A DNA stretch of 7,888 nt from Ruminococcus sp. (GTDB lineage Bacteria; Bacillota_A; Clostridia; Oscillospirales; Ruminococcaceae). Positions 5,244-7,888 of the stretch are shown one piece after another. The stretch lies in NCBI RefSeq assembly GCF_024684275.1, contig NZ_JAIKXF010000076.1, positions 1 through 7,888 of the forward strand, given 5' to 3'. Each line of letters starts with the position of its first letter. Position 1 is the stretch's first letter. The position numbers were made by a program, and so were the translations under genes. The notes below the pieces were generated by a model. The model was not told the origin of the DNA. It ran no database searches and worked only from the letters and a program-made list of their open reading frames with translations.

Positions 5244-5602
5244 TAACAGATATACTAAAAGCATTCATAGTCGGCGGAGCTTTATGCGCCGTGGGACAGC
5301 TTCTCATCGACTTTACAAAGCTGACGCCTGCGAGGATACTCACAGGCTACGTAGTTACGGGAGTTATACTTTCAGCAGTGGGATTGTACAAGCCCATAGC
5401 TGATTTTGCAGGAGCAGGTGCAACGGTGCCCCTGACGGGCTTTGGGCACCTGCTTGCGGAAGGCATAAGAAAGGCAATAGGCAGCGACGGATTCCTCGGC
5501 ATATTCACAGGAGGTCTTACCGCCGCGTCAGGGGGCGTGACGGCGGCATTGCTTTTCGGGCTCATGGCTTCGCTGATATTCAGACAGAAGGACAAATTAT
5601 GA
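5240..5602 (+). CDS. spoVAE: stage V sporulation protein AE (SpoVAE, AEb type)
   Basis: A small 120-residue integral membrane protein of the SpoVAC/SpoVAEb family, close to the usual length. In Bacillus it is part of the SpoVA channel for Ca2+-DPA in the inner forespore membrane. Hydrophobic segments lie at about 5-24, 31-50 and 83-114. The GAGATVPLTGFGHLLAEGI block (58-76) and the glycine-rich GIFTGGLTAASGGVTAALLFG (87-107) are family hallmarks. The start overlaps the spoVAD stop by 4 nt (ATGA at 5240-5243), with AAAGGAG at 5228-5234 inside spoVAD, so the two are made together. Only 36 nt separate its stop from the stop of the convergent ATPase gene. No clean intrinsic terminator is visible; a weak 7-bp pairing (5588-5594 with 5627-5633) spans the gap. 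Confidence 0.95.
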   Translation: MITDILKAFIVGGALCAVGQLLIDFTKLTPARILTGYVVTGVILSAVGLYKPIADFAGAGATVPLTGFGHLLAEGIRKAIGSDGFLGIFTGGLTAASGGVTAALLFGLMASLIFRQKDKL

Positions 5603-5638
5603 CTTTAGCAGCTGATTTAGGCAATCTGTCCTTAGCGA

Positions 5639-7888
5639 TTATTTTCTGCTGAAAACCGAGCTGATAACAGGCACAGCCGCGCTGAAACCGAGAGCTGTCA
5701 GCAGCTGAGGTGTGCTGAGCGATACGGTGCTGAATACCATTTGCAGCTGAGGCAGCATTACTGCTGCGGCAAGGACTGCGGCGGATATGACTGCCGCAGC
5801 GACAAGCTTGATATTTCCGAATGGGTTCATGTGCAGCAGTGAACGATGCTCTGAGCGGCACTCAAATACGTGTATCAGCTGTGATACCACAAGGGTTATG
5901 AGAGCGGCGGTGCGGCAGGCTTCAAGAGAGCCGCCGAGCCGCATTGCCGCAGTAAAGCTTGCAAGGGTGGAAAGTCCTATAAATATGCCACGAATGACTA
6001 TCCTCCACATGAGACCGCCTGAGAAAAATCCCTCCGTAGAGCGCCGCGGCGGTCGGTTCATAATGTCTTTTTCGGGGAGCTCCATACCGAGAGCGATCGC
6101 AGGCAGACCGTCCGTGACGAGGTTGACCAGAAGTATCTGAACAGGCAGCAGCACTACAGGCATACCCATGAGTATCCCCAGAAACATAGTTAGCACCTCG
6201 CCTATATTGCAGGACAGCAGATACCGAACAAATTTCCGTATATTGGCATAAACGCAGCGTCCCTGCTCAACGGCGCTGACGAGAGTTGCAAGGTTGTCGT
6301 CCATGAGTATCACGTCGGCAGCCTGTTTTGTCACGTCAGTGCCCGTAACTCCCATAGCCACGCCCACATCGGCTTCCTTTACCGCAGGGGCGTCGTTCAC
6401 TCCGTCACCCGTCATGGTGACTATTTCTCCGCGGCGCTTGAAGCTCCGCACGATACGCAGCTTATGTACAGGCTCAACACGGGAAAACACAGTGTATTTG
6501 CCGATGACCTTATCCAGCTCCTCATCGGAGAGAGCGTCCAGCTCAGCTCCTGTCATAGCCATGCCGCCTTTGAGCAGACCAGCCTTTTTCGCAACTGCCA
6601 CGGCGGTATTTTTGTGGTCACCTGTTATCATAACAGTTTTTACAGAAGCCGCCGCGCATTTTCGGATAGCAGTCTTTGCCTCCTCACGGGGCGGATCGGT
6701 CATGCCTGCAAAGCCAAGAAATACAAGGTTTCCGCAGTTTGGCTCTAATGTATCTGAGCTGCACATGGCAAGCGCAAGAACTCTCAGCGCCCTGCCTGAC
6801 ATTTCCGCAGCCTTTTCCGCAAGCTGACGGCGTACAGCTGAGCTCATGGGCGCAGGCTTGCCGTTTTCGGCGATATACTGACTGCATCGAGGCAGCAGCA
6901 CCTCCTCTGCGCCCTTGAAGTACATACGCTTGTCGTTTCCGCAGGAGCAATGTACCGCCATGAACCTCGTTTCGCTGTCGAAGGGGTATTCTCCCAGAGT
7001 GCGGCAGCTCCCCGAAAGTGACTCTTTAGTTATGCCTGCCTTTGCAGCAGCAATGAGCAGAGCCGCTTCTGTTGAGTCACCTGTGACCTGCCATTCGCCC
7101 TTGCCTGCAAGAGTTCCTCTGTTGCGGCTTTTGGGTGTTTCCTGAGTGCTTATTTCCGCCGTAGAGCAGAGAACGCCGCACCGCAGAGCTTCTGTGAGAG
7201 CCTTTTCCGCAGTAGGATTGACAGCGATATTGCCGCTCTTTGTGACTGCTCCGCTGACACGGTAGCCCATGCCGCTGAAATAGTAGTCTGTTGAAACAGT
7301 GGACAGCTCCGTAACGGTCATTTTGTTCTCGGTTATGGTACCTGTTTTGTCGGAGCATATCACCGACGTACAGCCTAATGTCTCAACGCTGTGGAGCTTG
7401 TTCACAAGAGCCTTTTGCTTCAGCATACGGCTGACCGCAAGAGCAAGGGCGATAGTCACCGTGGCGGGCAGTCCCTCGGGGATAGCAGCAATGGCTATGG
7501 TTATGCCTGTCATCAGCATATCGAACACATTCTCGCCGCGGAGCACTCCTGCCCCGAAAACAGCGGCGCAGACAACGAGACAGATCACGGCGACAGCTTT
7601 TCCGAGCTCTCCGAGACGCTTTTGCAGGGGAGTAGGCTCCCTGTCGATGTCGGAGAGCATTTCCGATATTTTTCCCATTTGAGTATTTTTGCCTGCAGCT
7701 ATGACCTTTGCGCGGCATACGCCCTTAGTTGCGGAGGCTCCGCAGTAGACGATATTCGGCTTGTTGAGGGAGTTGTCGGTATCGTCGGGAGAGCCTGCGG
7801 ACTTTCCCACAGCCGTGGATTCGCCTGTAAGTATCGCTTCATCGGAGAAGAATCCGACAGCCTTCAACACAGCGCAGTCCGCAGGTAT
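5639..7888 (-). CDS. P2A-type Ca2+-transporting ATPase, N-terminus beyond the window
   Basis: The frame stays open to the right edge, giving the last 749 residues of a pump whose relatives are usually about 850-900 long; the first membrane pair and part of the actuator domain are missing. Motifs, numbered in the visible fragment: actuator TGES (21-24); TM4 PEGLP (137-141), which provides calcium ligands; phosphorylation site DKTGT with Asp180; nucleotide-binding GDSTEAAL (270-277) and KGAEE (325-329); MTDPPRE (396-402); TGDHKNT (422-428); hinge TGDGVNDAP (493-501). TM5 has NIGE (561-564) and TM6 NLVTDGLPA (589-597), as in SERCA-like pumps. A GTG at 7870 is not the start: the upstream codons read IPADCA, part of the conserved actuator sequence. 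By eye, the position of the SERCA TM8 calcium glutamate appears to be Gln670, so one Ca2+ site rather than two is possible. It moves Ca2+ (perhaps Mn2+) out of the cytoplasm and converges on spoVAE. Confidence 0.94.
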   Translation of the reverse strand: MPADCAVLKAVGFFSDEAILTGESTAVGKSAGSPDDTDNSLNKPNIVYCGASATKGVCRAKVIAAGKNTQMGKISEMLSDIDREPTPLQKRLGELGKAVAVICLVVCAAVFGAGVLRGENVFDMLMTGITIAIAAIPEGLPATVTIALALAVSRMLKQKALVNKLHSVETLGCTSVICSDKTGTITENKMTVTELSTVSTDYYFSGMGYRVSGAVTKSGNIAVNPTAEKALTEALRCGVLCSTAEISTQETPKSRNRGTLAGKGEWQVTGDSTEAALLIAAAKAGITKESLSGSCRTLGEYPFDSETRFMAVHCSCGNDKRMYFKGAEEVLLPRCSQYIAENGKPAPMSSAVRRQLAEKAAEMSGRALRVLALAMCSSDTLEPNCGNLVFLGFAGMTDPPREEAKTAIRKCAAASVKTVMITGDHKNTAVAVAKKAGLLKGGMAMTGAELDALSDEELDKVIGKYTVFSRVEPVHKLRIVRSFKRRGEIVTMTGDGVNDAPAVKEADVGVAMGVTGTDVTKQAADVILMDDNLATLVSAVEQGRCVYANIRKFVRYLLSCNIGEVLTMFLGILMGMPVVLLPVQILLVNLVTDGLPAIALGMELPEKDIMNRPPRRSTEGFFSGGLMWRIVIRGIFIGLSTLASFTAAMRLGGSLEACRTAALITLVVSQLIHVFECRSEHRSLLHMNPFGNIKLVAAAVISAAVLAAAVMLPQLQMVFSTVSLSTPQLLTALGFSAAVPVISSVFSRK

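Noticed and set aside
5588..5633. Bidirectional terminator between spoVAE and the ATPase
   Set aside because: The only pairing (AAGGACA/TGTCCTT) is 7 bp across a loop of about 32 nt and lacks a T tract on either side.
5787..7682. Several plus-strand open frames opposite the ATPase (for example 6294-6827)
   Set aside because: They lack ribosome sites and recognisable motifs, and lie wholly antisense to a strongly conserved gene; they are frame shadows.
7870..7888. GTG at 7870 as the true start of the ATPase
   Set aside because: The frame continues to the window edge, and the codons upstream encode IPADCA, part of the conserved actuator domain; the gene is simply cut off.

Overview
The window looks like a chromosomal segment of an anaerobic, spore-forming member of the Clostridia, most likely a Ruminococcus-type Oscillospiraceae. 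This rests on the forespore genes spoVAD and spoVAE, the moderate GC content, the strong AGGAG ribosome binding sites, and the short zinc-ribbon membrane proteins with Pro/Gln-rich linkers. The genus is inferred from general resemblance, not from a search.

Layout. Positions 1-140 hold two tRNA genes on the minus strand (tRNA-Met-CAT, then tRNA-Glu-TTC, which is cut by the window edge), driven by a near-consensus vegetative promoter at 175-203. A second, plus-strand promoter (297-325) starts a two-gene unit: a stand-alone DUF5680 protein (356-799) and an auxin-efflux-carrier (AEC) family permease (815-1771). From 1849 to 4130 come three tandem paralogues that all begin MPYC. Each has a four-cysteine zinc ribbon, one transmembrane helix and a similar exported domain. 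They are tightly spaced, probably translationally coupled, and end at a strong intrinsic terminator (4134-4175). Next, spoVAD and spoVAE (4227-5602) overlap by ATGA and sit behind a sequence matching a forespore sigma-G promoter. The rest of the window (5639-7888, minus strand) is most of a P2A-type Ca2+-transporting ATPase whose N-terminus lies beyond the right edge. It converges on spoVAE.

How the genes work together. SpoVAD and SpoVAE belong to the channel that carries Ca2+-dipicolinate into the forespore, and the neighbouring pump is of the Ca2+-ATPase class, so the right half has a possible calcium/sporulation theme (inference). The usual upstream partner spoVAC is absent; the three paralogues stand in its place.

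The least explained part is the triplet. In the middle gene, and less clearly in the first, the membrane helix reads like the N-terminal helix of a type IV pilin. It lies internally, behind a cytoplasmic zinc ribbon, with no prepilin peptidase site. A 93-bp linker segment is about 94 percent identical between genes 1 and 2, while their exported domains have diverged strongly. This points to local recombination or strong constraint.
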